NCBI GenBank assembly: GCA_963932145.1
Contig: OZ010588.1
Location: 103,351,577-103,415,576 of the forward strand
Direction of reading: 5' to 3'
From: Acanthosepion lycidas
Lineage: Eukaryota; Mollusca; Cephalopoda; Sepiida; Sepiidae
DNA: 64,000 nt
Position numbers and translations under genes: made by a program
In this document: piece after piece, positions 1 through 11,508 of the stretch
How positions within the stretch are numbered: the first letter of the stretch is position 1
How the letters are laid out: the number at the start of each line of letters is the position of its first letter
Notes under the pieces: generated by a model
What the model was told of the DNA's origin: nothing
What the model saw: the letters and a program-made list of their open reading frames with translations, nothing else
Databases searched by the model: none

Positions 1-2190
1 ATCCAGTCATATTTGATCTAGCAATAGAAGCTTGCTAACCATTTACAGTTGTTGAAACCATATCAAAGTATTTTTTTCCCACTTGGTTATTAACAGGTAC
101 TGTTGCAAATTTGTAAAAACAAAACAAAACATGGAACATTTTTTGAGGGGAAATAATTTTAAACCTTTAAGGCTGTTACACTTGCCAGAATTGAAAAATA
201 TTGATTTTTTTTTGTTGTTTTTTTTTTTAAATCATTTTAGGTTGGGTGGGGGCTGATCCTGTCCATCATATCAATATAGTGTTAAAATTGATCATTAATG
301 TTTATAGCATTATCAAACTTATCTATTATTTACAAATGTAAAGTGTCAAAGTGTTGTAGTGATGCATTTTTTTTTTAACTTAATACTTTTTTTTTTCTGT
401 ATGGAATTTTTTTGAAAGCACTTTTTTTCACAAACATTTTGAGATTAATAATAATAATTTCTCTTTTTAAACGAAAAATAAACATACATACTTTTATTAA
501 TTTATGTAATATTTTTTTTTTTTTGTTCGTTACCAAAAAGTCCAATAACTCAGTAAAAGTCAGGGATCTATTTAACACTATGTATATCGTTACGACAAAA
601 AAAAAAAAAAAAAAAAAAAAAAAAGCACTTTTCCTCAATATCATGGGAAGGGGGGGGATCAATAATCTTCGATGTTGAAAAACTGTTGCAGCCTAAAGAA
701 GCTTTAAGGAATGCTAATATACAAAAACAGTTTTAAAAAACAAAAGTTTTCCTATTTTTTATGAGTGGACCAATATTTTTAAGTAGAACTGGTTATTTTT
801 ATATGAAATAATTTTATTATTATTTATCAACAGCAGCAGTAGAAGGCGGAGGAGGACCTTACATATAAACTACTGAGTCCAATAAACATATGCAATAGCA
901 AGACGACTCCTATCCTGACTCTTCATACACTGACTTGCGAATTATGATAATAATAAGAGGACAATTATTATCACATTTGACATTTCCTAAATATTGACAG
1001 AGAATCATTCTAACAAACAAAATATGACCTAGTAAATTTTCAGGGTACTAAGCTCTGCATTTTATGGTATTTGTCAGGACAATGACGGTGACTTGGTAGT
1101 ATCAATCTCCTCTCAATTATATAGTACCAGAAACAGAAGATAATTATTGACCTGAACATATAGGGAGATGTGGCTTTCTTAAAGGCTGTTAGTGTAAAGT
1201 GAACAGAAACTAAATCAGTTGGAAACAGGTTTGACTTTGATTTACAGATCCCAGTCTCCATGTTGTTAACCATGAAGCCAACTCCACAATACAGTAAACT
1301 TGATTATATATCATAAGTGGTGAAGGGTGAATTTCAAATCTGAGCATGCAGTTCATGATGATCATTAATGGTTATGAGAGAAATCTGAGAAAATGACAAA
1401 AATCAACAAATAATAATGTATTTAAAACTTATTTACTTAATTCAATTCTTCATTTTGTTTTTCTGAAATCTATTGATCAGTTTGTTTCTAGAAAGTATCA
1501 GTACCATGCCACCATATTCTTCAAAAGGTATTTATAGAAATAAAAACTAATTTACTCAATCTATCTTCATGTTGAGAACAAGCAGCTATCTCCTCTTTTC
1601 TCTTACTTTTCTTCCTCACTCAGCCTTAACCCTTCAACCCTATTTCACTCAGTTCTTCCATGTTCCCTGTACCTGTGCATACAACTGGCACGAGACTAGT
1701 ATACAGAGGGAGGGAGGGTCTTCTCTGCTTATACTAATGTCCCTTGTTCACAATTTATCCCAAGAAATGAAGGAATAGATCATTTTTAAAATGATCAAGA
1801 GTGAAAAAAAAGCATAGTAAAAATATTTTTTTTTTATTACACAAAAATCATTTATACTGAAAAAAACAAAGGCATACAGTGCATATGTTGTTTAATGCAC
1901 TCTGTACCACTGACACATAGAAAAAAGAAACTATAAATCAGATAAGAAAAGAAAAATCTGCTTTTAATTATATTTACTTGCTTGCTTATTACATCAGGCA
2001 GTTTAAAGTTAACCATATATCCTAACATAGCCCATTCAATGTGCTGGTATTATGGATAGGTTGAGAACTGAAGGTTTAAGCTATACAAAAAAGAGGATAT
2101 ATTTGAATTGCAGTGAGCATGTGTCTGAAAATGGTATTGTAAAACATGCCAAAAATGAATTTACAGTTTGTTTTTTTTAACCATAATATT
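1..2190. other. AT-rich non-genic stretch
   Basis: I see no gene here. The short open frames consist of homopolymer-encoded Phe or Lys runs and lack any recognisable domain. There is an A run of about 27 at 597-624 and several T runs. Around 1625-1640 there is a TTAACCCTTCAACCC motif that resembles one end of a TTAA-type MITE, but I could not find its partner end. Confidence 0.6.
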
Positions 2191-2640
2191 TCATTCTGTA
2201 CAAGACCTAAGAACCACTTGAGGTAGAGAGTTACAGAGTAAGAGGTTTATGAGGATATGTTGGGAAGATAATGGTTAACCCTAAACTTGAACAGGTTAAG
2301 ATTGTAAAGATTGGGGAACTGCGGTTTGTAGGAAGAAGCTGTTTGAGTGAAACTTTTATCCCACCAATGGAATATGAATGGAAGGAGGGTGGTTCGCTAC
2401 AATTCATGGGGGTATGGCAAGTCTTAGCTGTGAACTAAAGAATGTAGTTTGAATGCTTTCAATGGAAATAGCAATAAAATAGCTTGCAACGTTTTGTCTG
2501 CAGGATGGGGGTTGTAGGGTGGAAAATAATTCATCACCTACAAAGACACAGAGACGCTTTTGAACTATCAAGATTGGGTAGCTTCTGCCCATATATGGCA
2601 GCATTACTCCATTTTCGGCCTGATCTGCTTCTTGTAATGG
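2190..2640 (-). mobile_element. CR1/Jockey-like LINE, degraded 3' end
   Basis: Translated on the minus strand, the segment shows the C-terminal signature of CR1/Jockey-type reverse transcriptases. A W-D-K-S-F block corresponds to the usual LWNSLP. It is followed by FPNLYNLNLFKFRVNHYL, which matches the family ending FP-x-x-Y-[DN]-L-x-x-F-K-x-[RK]-[VI]-N-x-[HY]-L. Upstream there is a weak match to the HRR-x-VASLCLFY block. Several frame changes and stops interrupt it, so it is an old dead fragment. The upstream boundary is not resolved. Confidence 0.6.
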
Positions 2641-3883
2641 TAGAGGATAGCAGGAGAAGTCAGGTACTTACTGGAACAGTACAAAGAACCAGCTATTCTT
2701 CCATCATCTTTAGCAAGGGATCATATGTAGGAGTTCCATTTGAGATCTGGGTTGAGTTTAAGTCCCAATAGACACTGAAGGCATGGGTCATCCCTGAGAG
2801 AACATCCATTCATTGTGATAGGCGAAAATTCAGGGTCCATTTAGTGGTACTTCAAGAAAAGACAAGTGGGTCAGAGACCAAGATGTCTTAAGATTCTACT
2901 CTTATTAGTTTTGGAAAGCTCACTAATTAGTCAAGAGTGAGAAGGCATTTGTAATTAAGTTAATATTCTTTGAATCTTCATTACCCCCACCATTCATATT
3001 GTTAGTTCTTTTATATTGGACAATTAGTGGAATGCCTCATTTATTTCAACAGGAAACAAAAGATACATGGAGCACAGTAACAGTGGGAAATAGAGAAAAT
3101 TTCCAGTTACAAAACATTTTTCTACATGGTTACCACCATGAGCCATGCATTTTCATCAGTGATAAACAGCCTACATGCCATTGACCATAAAATGCATTAT
3201 CCACTACCTAACTGAGCTCACATCCATTGTTTAGTCTCCATAAATGTTTAGTAGGCATTGGTAAATGCCAATGGGTGCAATTTTTTTTTACAAGGTGATA
3301 TTCAATGATCCATCTCTGCTTCAGATGCACTTTCATGTCAGCTATTTTGTCAGGCTGCCACTCAGCTGGTATTTGTAACAAGACAAAAATTAATTTTATA
3401 CATATTGGCAGGAAGGTTAAACTTCTGCCATAACAGTAACATCTGCCACTGATGCCATGGGTCAGCACAACACTTTTGGTGTGACCCTTGTATATTGATT
3501 CTTAAAGCTAAAAATGTTATCCAATTACTCAGTTCATTTTAGTTTGGCACAAAGTCAAAATAGTGGGCAATTCAATGAGAAGTAACTTCATTACATTTGC
3601 AATAGTCTCCAATATGATTCCAAAAATATATTGTCCAATATAAAACAATTATATGAAAGGTGTGTGTGGGGGATTGTGGATTTAAGAAAATATTAACCAA
3701 ATTACAAAAAGAAATGTTCTTCCCCTCTCTTCCAATTAGTGAGTTATTCAAAGGGTGGGATCTTAAAGACCTCTCAGTGGATGGTCCACTTCTCTTGATA
3801 AAATCACCATTTTCAATATTATATTTAGCAGACTAAAAAGCACATGTTTATTGCAACTCAATATGACCTCTTTCCTGTACAGC
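2640..3883. other. Unassigned, more balanced base composition
   Basis: This 1.2-kb stretch has fewer homopolymers and higher GC than its surroundings. That suggests an older transposon body, perhaps the upstream part of the neighbouring LINE, or another repeat. Open frames on both strands (for example minus 3208-3468) show no family motif I can name. I do not call a gene. Confidence 0.4.
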
Positions 3884-4089
3884 TTAATCCTTTGATCCCT
3901 GACCACTGTTTTACCAGTGGTAGAGAAAAATGAATTAATGCCCAGCCACCAGTTGAACGGTGGGTAAACCCTTGTAACTATTTTTATATCTACTGTGAAA
4001 CATTACATACCAATTATTTGTAAATTTTGACTCAGGAGCTCAGGTAGAAGGGTTAAAATTATTCAGGAACGCAGGGCTCAAAGGGTTAA
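3884..4089. mobile_element. TTAA-flanked MITE, piggyBac-like
   Basis: A 198-bp element lies between TTAA copies at 3884-3887 and 4086-4089. The ends are imperfect inverted repeats: TCCTTTGATCCCTGA on the left against CCCTTTGAGCCCTG on the right, read inward. Precise TTAA target duplication and C/T-rich CCCTTTG-type termini are the hallmarks of piggyBac-derived non-autonomous elements. It has no coding capacity. The arms have diverged, so it is not a very recent insertion. Confidence 0.55.
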
Positions 4090-4873
4090 AAATTCAGTTA
4101 TCGACCTATTCATAATACCAGCATGTTGGGATATTTTTACACAGCATGATATAATCAACTAAATATGATAATTAAAAGATAGACATTTCTTTATCTAATT
4201 TATAAATAGGTTTATTTTGTACATTTCTACTGGGCTATATTTAAATTAAAATTTAGTAAGTAAATTTGGTCAGACATTTTACTAGAAATGGGTTAATTTC
4301 TTTCCTTTTGAAGCTTTGAAATGAAAATTGAATTTTCTTATATATTACACATTATAAGCCATTGTAAAATTCAAAAATAACTTCTGTTAACTCCACTGAA
4401 AGAGAAAATAAAAGACAAATGGAAAAAATACTTCCTGCTAAAATATTCTATTTTCCATCTTATAATACCGAATATATTCTTTCTGGGTGCATCTTGAGGT
4501 TATTTTAGTAAGCAGGGTTAGGTGAATACTGATTACTTCATAGATGTCTACTCAACCATGATCTTTGTGATATAAGGTACAAGATAAGATTTGAAGTAAA
4601 ATTTAAAGGCATACATTGCATGATGGCGGATAAGATACATGAAAGAGTAATTTTCTTCAGTTTGTGCTTTTCTATTTTATATGTAAAAGGTGGAAGTAAA
4701 TGAGGGAAGAGACAAAATTACTTAAAAAGATTAACAATTTTGGAAGCTGAACAAATATCAATTAGCCTTGCTTGGATTTAGTATTTACATTAGTTAATAA
4801 CAGGCAATATTATTCTACCATTCAAACTAAGTAATGATATTGATTAAGTAGGAGACTACCTTACCACCACACA
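4090..4873. other. AT-rich, nothing recognised
   Basis: Unique-looking AT-rich DNA with no open frame of note and no repeat I can identify. Confidence 0.5.
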
Positions 4874-4874
4874 C

Positions 4875-4875
<1 letters not shown>

Positions 4876-4965
<90 letters not shown>

Positions 4966-4966
4966 A
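4876..4966. repeat. (TA)n microsatellite
   Basis: About 90 bp of almost pure TA dinucleotide with one register slip near 4940. It can fold on itself and is likely length-variable. Confidence 0.95.
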
Positions 4967-4969
4967 AAT

Positions 4970-5700
4970 CTCATATTGCATGAGGTGGTGCTGAAGAATT
5001 CTCTGCCCAACCATTTCTCAAAATCTGGCCAAATGATCAGACATCAAAATTTCAAGAGGAATTCCTTTTTAGTGGAACAAAGAACTTTTCATCACATTAT
5101 CATAATCAAAATCTTAATAGTTATTGATTCTAGACAATTTATATCAATGAGAGAGTCAAAAATAAGGTTAGGAATTGTCTACCATCCTAACAATTCAACA
5201 TAAAATATTCCTGGCTTTCCAGTTTTAAATAAAAGATTGGGGGGGGGGTCTTATAAAGCCATAAGCAGCGTGTTATGAAAAGAAGGTTGGCATTGAATTT
5301 TTTCCTCAACATCTACATTTAATCTTCACTAAAATGACAATATAGACTCCATGGCAGAATAAACTGACATAATTAGCAATAGTAATTGCAGTAGCAGCAG
5401 CAGCTTTATACCTCAGTTGAAAGCTGGTTGGTATATATTCTGCTATTAGCTATTTCTTTTAACTCTTTCTCAAATCTCCTATAGATGAAACATCAGTAGA
5501 ATAAAAGCCTGGGGGGGTGCAATGTAACTAACAGTCAGAGGAAAAAAATTTAAGTAAAAACCAAATTGCTACAGCAACATGCAATAGAACATTTTGGTTT
5601 TGATAAAAAAAAAATCTTCAATTTTTAAACATTTGTTGGTTAATGATCAATATAAACAAAAATATAATTTCCATTGTTGTTTTTTTTGGGGGGTTTTTTT
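4970..5700. other. AT-rich, nothing recognised
   Basis: There is no gene. The stretch contains short G runs near 5230 and 5511 and a CAG-rich patch near 5393. The open frame at 4976-5203 has no recognisable motif. Confidence 0.5.
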
Positions 5701-5702
5701 TT

Positions 5703-6790
5703 TTTTTTTAATCATTTCACCCCAAGCATGGTGGGAATGCCACTAGTATGCAGGAGGTTACAGGAAATGAAAGTGGAAGAGAAGACCAAGAATAGGGAGA
5801 ATTGAGGAAGGATAAAAGATGAATGGGATTCAAGAGGATAGAAGATGGTGATTAACATTGCCTTTAAATTTTTGAAGATGTATTCATCAGAGAAGCAAGT
5901 AAATGGAAGGGAGTTCCACAGGCAGGAAGTGCAAGAAAAGAAGTGGTGGTTGCATTTACCTATTTCAACAGTAAAAAGTGGGACATAGATGCTGATCTAG
6001 TGGCACACTTAAATTCATGCAGTCAGGGCACCAGGGAAAAAAGCTCATCAGAGCAGTTATCATGAAAATATTTGCAGAAAAGACAGAGGGAAGCCACGTC
6101 ACATTGGTGAGAAAGTGACCGAAGTCAAGATGCCAAGTAAGGATCTATTATATTGGAGATCCTTCTTTGGATTTTGTCAAGAACCTCAAGATAAATAACA
6201 GGAGCACCAGACCAGATATGGCAACAGTATTCAATGCACAGATGAATGGTAGATTTGTAAATGTGCAAGATGGACGCTGACAACAAAACTTTCTGGCATG
6301 ACACAGTGACTCAACTTTCCTTGCCATAGATGGAGCTAATGATTCAATGTAGTCATTCCACTTCCAGTCAATAGAAAACGTGAGGCCAGAAAGGTGCAGC
6401 GTGTTTCTCTCCAGGATTATGATAGCAAGCAGAAAAGTCTCTCTATGATGGTTAAATGAGAACAGTTTTGTTTTGGAGGAGACGTTAAAATTTACAAGCC
6501 ATTTCCTGCCCCAGTTAACCAATGATTGGAGGGAATTTTCAAGGGCAATAGCCAGATTGCTTATCCAAGCGGAGATTGTGAGAAGTAAAATGCTTAACCA
6601 ATTAACCAGCCTTGATTAGATCCTCGAACACTTTGCCAATAAGTGGTAAGAGACTAATAGGGCAATAATTTGAGGGGCCAGAGGGTTCTCTAGCATTCTT
6701 AAAAACAGAAACTATGGAGGAGGACTTCCAATTCCATTATTGGCAAAACAGACACACCATGCCAATTAGCAATTGAAGAAGGATTATAGA
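5703..6790 (-). mobile_element. CR1/Jockey-like LINE with internal deletion
   Basis: Read on the minus strand from about 6750, the frame gives a reverse-transcriptase finger motif (VSVFKN...SNYCPISLLPLIGKVFE), typically SNYRPISLL in this clade. About 100 bp later it continues with W-x-x-KW-VNFNVSSKTKLFSFNHHRE and then LSGLTFSIDWKWNDYIE...ARKVESLCHAR, the thumb and C-terminal connection region. The palm with the catalytic aspartates between these blocks is missing, so the copy has an internal deletion. Further left are eroded matches to the C-terminal tail. The 3' end near 5703 (TTTAATCATTTCA followed by a conserved 3' UTR) matches the copy at about 61 kb. It is 5'-truncated and dead. Confidence 0.8.
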
Positions 6791-8055
6791 TTCTTAAAAA
6801 AAAAGAAAAAAAAAAGAGCCTTCTTTAAATTAGAACATTAAGTTATTAGAACAGGCTTAGAGGTTATCCCTTGTTTCTGGTTCCTTCAGCTCTACTTTTG
6901 ATGTCTCCATCTGAAATTTTCTTCAGTAATTATTTTTTCTTCTATAGGAAAGATAAAGTAGATAGGTTTGCCTATCATCTTGTTCACACTTCTCCCCAGT
7001 CTTTTGAACAAGAGTAGTGGTTCATTCCTTGTTACCTGTTTAGGATTGAGTTTCCAGTTCCTTCTAAAGTCTACTTCAATTCTATATTTCTAATATCTCT
7101 GGCTGAACTCTGAAATTTCATTTGCTAAATAAATCGAACCCTCTTCAAGTCTGGAATTAGCTGTAACTTTCTATTATCTTGCCCTTTCTGACACTAATAC
7201 AATTCTACAAAGTAACCTTCTACTTTGAGTGGCCTTTGAGCCTTGTATTAGGTGAACATAAAAAATATGACAGTTTTGAAGATGTAACAACTTGTTTAGA
7301 ATTATAATAACTATTTGCTGCATCTCCATTTTTTCTTATTTTTCTAAGAATTTTGAATTATTGTCAGTTACAAGTTTGTATCATTCTTATGTATTTGAAC
7401 TTTTTAAAACAAATTAAATTTTTGGCTGAAGGGATTCGAAGTTCTAAAATATGTTCTAACACATAAAACAATTTATGTTATACAGTTTTGTTTCTACTAT
7501 TAAATAGCTATTTCACTTTTGTTTATTTTTTAATCAATTGAAAAAAAATCATAGAGAAAGTAAGCAAAGATAAAAAAAAAAAAAAACCCAAAAAACATAC
7601 ATCTCCCCCATATTTACAAGAACTTACACAGCCAGAAGTATGAGGCAATCAACAAAAGTTGAACTCCTCCAACACAGTAATGACACTGTTTTAGATTAGA
7701 TCAATAACTATTGCCCCAAAGCATGATGCTGTCCTTTATGTTATATAAATATCCTTCAGATATTTCTAGGAATTTCCAAGAATTTGAGAATTGGATATCT
7801 GGCTGGGTTCAGGTTTTAAATAATCAATACATTTAATCACTTATTTGGACAAACTATATTTATTCTGAAACAACAGGCCAAAAAATAAAAATAAAAAATG
7901 TCTCAGCATTGATTTGTTTTCTACGGTTTATCCACCCTTTGTAGGTTGTTTAAAACCAGAAAATATCTTTAGATAAGAATGTGGTGTGTGTGTGTGTGCG
8001 TGGGGGGGGGGTAATAATAATGATTTAGTAATAGAAGTCTTAATAATTAATCCAT
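6790..8055. other. AT-rich, nothing recognised
   Basis: No gene. It has A runs near 7572 and a (TG)n followed by G10 at 7981-8010. The rest is unremarkable AT-rich DNA. Confidence 0.5.
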
Positions 8056-8059
8056 AGTT

Positions 8060-8200
8060 GCAGGAGGAAGGGATTGATTCATATTTTTAACCCAAGGGTA
8101 TTTGCATGTAAGTGAATATAACAAACCTGACTGGAATTGGAACTTGGCTATCCAATTAACCACTCCATATCATTATCCATTACACCACTCACACATCCAA
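8060..8200 (-). mobile_element. tRNA-derived SINE, 5' half
   Basis: Read on the minus strand, it begins near 8200 with a tRNA-like head (GTGGTGTAATGGATAATG resembling an A box, then AGTTCCAATTCC resembling a B box). It then enters a conserved body containing CACTTACATGCAAATACCC followed by TTGGG. The body is shared with the copies at 9.3, 36.8 and, more distantly, 35.3 kb. The 3' part is missing or decayed. Confidence 0.65.
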
Positions 8201-8339
8201 GCTTACAGCACCTGGATTCCCAAACAGTTACCCATATAGGTACTGACCAGGCTCGACATTGCTTAACTTTGGTGGTTGTAAGGAAACCAGTGTTTCAACA
8301 TGATATGGCCATAAGCTTAGTCATTGGCATATAACAGCA

Positions 8340-9325
8340 GTTTGTGGATGAATGAGAACTTAAGCAAATTATAATGATCTTACGTGCCAAAATAGTTAGT
8401 ACTCCTATTGTAAACCTTAACAAACAAGGGCTATTTATAGAAAAAATAAAAACTACATAAAAAGGTTAAAAATATTTGCATGCAAAAGATAAAAATGTAT
8501 TAATCATTGAAAAATAGTTTTTAAAATAGTGCAAACATACAGAATAAGCTCTGAGCAAGAAGTTTTTTTTTTCTTTTTTAAGTAAATTAATAACTTACAG
8601 AAAAAAAAAGAAAAAAGGACATTGAGGCTGTCTTGTGTAAGAAGCAGATTGCAACTAATCTTATGAATGATATCCAGAAATTTCTGATTCTAAATTTTCA
8701 AGCAAGCAACATTTCTTTAATGGTGAATTCCATTTTCAGCTGTTTTTTTCTTTTGTTTTTTTTTTAAATTATTGCCTTCATTCTCAAAAGCATGTTACTA
8801 ATCTAAATTTAGATCTATTATTTAATTTTTCTGAATGATATTTGAGTATTTCAAGAGTACAACATGAGAATTGCATTTTTCTCAAAAATGTGTTAATTGA
8901 AAACTGGTTTGCATTAACAGAGACTTTAAATTAATTTCCAATTTATATAAAGTTTGATCTTGTATTCATTAAAATTGAACTAATCAAAGCCTGCCTGTAG
9001 TATCTTAAAAGCTGAGAGTAATAGTTCTCCACTGCTTCCCAAAAAAAGTAATATATTACCATCACATGAGTTTTTATCTTTTCAACTACAAAGATTTGTT
9101 TCTCTTTTCAAGCAAAGAATCTTTAATCCAAGTCATTTTAATTTTACAGTCTTATATAGAAAATTTCTTTTTTTATTATGAGTTTACCTCTATTCCTATA
9201 TTAAAGAGACAAGAACAGCAATTGAACATAAAGAGAGAGAAGGAGTAGTTTCCATTCTGTAATTAGTAATAACAATAGAGAATACATGATGGTCATCTTA
9301 TAACCAAAGACTGGCTATCAACCAA
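8340..9325. other. AT-rich, nothing recognised
   Basis: AT-rich spacer between two SINEs. The open frame at 9066-9248 is a chance opening with no domain. Confidence 0.5.
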
Positions 9326-9327
9326 CA

Positions 9328-9645
9328 CACTTCAGTTATGTGCCATGCATGATACATGCTTAGGCAATCATGTATATTTCAATACATGACTGACAAGGCA
9401 GATTTTTTTCCCTGTAGTAGGTTGCCATTTTTTTTCTGTGGTAGACCAGTTGCCATTCAAAGCTACAGAACCCAGTCTGTCTTGCTATTTACCCATAAAT
9501 GGGGGGAGAAGAAGAGGATTCGTACCTTTCCCAAGGGTATTAGCATGTAAGTGAATGTAATGGATTTGACTGGAATTTGAATTTGGCTCTCTGATTCTTC
9601 AGTCCGAGCTGCTATCCATTACTCCACCTTCAAGGATTGAGACCA
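9328..9645 (-). mobile_element. tRNA-derived SINE, near full length
   Basis: On the minus strand the head at about 9640 has tRNA-like A and B boxes (GTGGAGTAATGGATAGCAGCTCGG; later CAAATTCAAATTCCAG). The shared body follows (CACTTACATGCTAATACCCTTGGGAAAGG, then CGAATCC). The 3' end at about 9330-9400 carries a short inverted repeat around CATGTAT/ATACATG. The same 3' end reappears at 63918-64000. Such tRNA plus conserved-body SINEs are typical of cephalopod genomes; membership of the described Ceph-SINE group is inference. Confidence 0.75.
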
Positions 9646-9649
9646 CCAC

Positions 9650-10148
9650 CATTTACTTTTGATAATTTTTTTTTTTTTAACTCTAAATTTAGTTCTAAGT
9701 TTGGTTCTGAAAAAAAAAAAAAATCCCAAAGATTGAGAACTTAGAAGTTGATGATGACATACAGTTATGATGGACGAACACCACATTAAAGAAGTTAATA
9801 ACTTTACTTACCTTTGAAGCATTCAATCAGTCGACATAATTAAAAAAAAAAACTTAAAAATTGTATTGGAAAAGCTAATGAGGTCTTTAAAAGACACCTT
9901 AATGTTTGGTCTTCAAATAAGATTAGACTGAGATATATAATTTGAGCTTTATTCTTTACTATTGTCCTTTCAACTGCCTTATATGCATGCAGAACTTGGA
10001 TATCCACCACAAAAGTTATCTCTTTTGTTCCATTGAAGATGCCTTTGCAAAATCCTAATGTTGCCTTGCAAAAATAAAACCAACAATAAGGAAGTGTTAA
10101 GATGTGCAAATTCTAGAAACCTTATTGTAATGATGGTGGATAGGCAGA
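9650..10148. other. Spacer, nothing recognised
   Basis: AT-rich spacer. The open frames here overlap the neighbouring MITE and have no domain. Confidence 0.45.
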
Positions 10149-10150
10149 TA

Positions 10151-10251
10151 TTAGGTTGGTGCAAAAATAATGACATAATAATGTCGTTTTTTGACGTTAA
10201 AAATACGTCAAAAAACGACATTATTACGTCATTATTTTTGCACCAACCTAA
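10151..10251. mobile_element. Mariner-type MITE, 101-bp palindrome
   Basis: The element is flanked by TA duplications (10149-10150 and 10252-10253). Its termini, TTAGGTTGGTGCAAAA and the reverse complement, are nearly those of mariner elements such as human Hsmar1/MADE1. The two 47-bp arms are complementary with a single mismatch, around a 7-nt loop (TAAAAAT), so the whole element is one hairpin. There is no transposase; it must be mobilised in trans. Two further copies lie at 12490 and 59837. Confidence 0.9.
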
Positions 10252-10259
10252 TACAATTC

Positions 10260-11508
10260 TCACCAGCCACATCTTGTAACTACCTGACAATTGGCCAGCT
10301 CAAGTTTCTCTAAACTTTGCTGCAAAAGACTAAAGTATTGTCCTAAAATGACATGGTGCACTACAGTTAAAGAAGAACCAAGAAAAAGAAACACCAGCTG
10401 GTTTCAGGCTCCACAATTTGATCAAAATCAATCTAAGGGGAGAAAATTGTGGCCCTTTGCTGTGTGATGGCTGGAGAGACAAAGTAGCAAGGTAGGCATA
10501 ACAAAGTCAAAAGTGACAGCAGTATTTATGTATAGATTGGCACTTTTGCCTAAAATGAGAAAGTCTGTGCAGTTTACCTGGAATTGCTGTCATTCTTCAG
10601 CCTTCCCTCTGAACAAGATCCAATGTCACTACCTGGGATTTCTGTCAATGATCAGTGTAGTATCTCTATTATGCACATAAAATTATATATGATGAAACAA
10701 TTGATGTGAAATACCTGAACAGAGTATGCAAGATGGAATTTGAGAAAAACTAGGTGATATTTTAATTTTTTTTATTGTTGTCAATAAAAACTGAAAAAAA
10801 AAAAAAAAAAATCTAAGGTAAAAATTGTTACCATGCCAACCTTGCTACTTAGAATTAATTTTAACAACTCAGGATTAAAAAGCAAAGTAAAAAAAAAATT
10901 TAAATGCCAGAGACTAACTAAAATATGCAGATGGTTTTTATTCCAATTTTGTATATTGTTTTGGTAACAATTTTGTGGGGGTTTATTAGATTGTCTAAGT
11001 GTTATTAGCACAGTAAATACCTTACTGTCCATTAATATAAAAATACTATAGCATCCATTGTCAACATTAGGGTCAGTCAACCAATTTTATCTGGAATATA
11101 TCAAATTTTATAATTTTCTTCAAGAGTCAAAAAATACAGTTCACTTTGATTGAAAACAAGTTACTTTAGAAAGAGATCCAAATGCTGCCCGAGAATGCAT
11201 TTACTTTTCCATATGACGTATTACATTATAAGATAAAAAAATGTAACTTTCTTTATACTGACTCCTGTATGGATCATGAATTGGCAACAACCTCTTGGCT
11301 TTTGTTTATGATTACAAAAAAAAATCTCCTTTTGTACTTTTAACAGATAAAAATGTACAATTATTTAAAAAACAAGAGTAATTCAAGAAATTGGTGTCTG
11401 ATTATCAATCTCAATTTTTTTAGTTTATCCAACATGAAATAATCTTCAGTAAGAAAACGAAAAAAAAAAAAAAGTCTGTTGTATTAAGGCACAGAAATAT
11501 GATCTTTA
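10260..11508. other. Spacer, nothing recognised
   Basis: No gene. The stretch at 10330-10700 has a more balanced composition and may be an old repeat that I cannot name. There are A runs near 10794 and 11460. Confidence 0.45.

Noticed and set aside
4876-4966. Functional palindrome or origin
   Set aside because: It is a plain TA dinucleotide run; self-complementarity is automatic.
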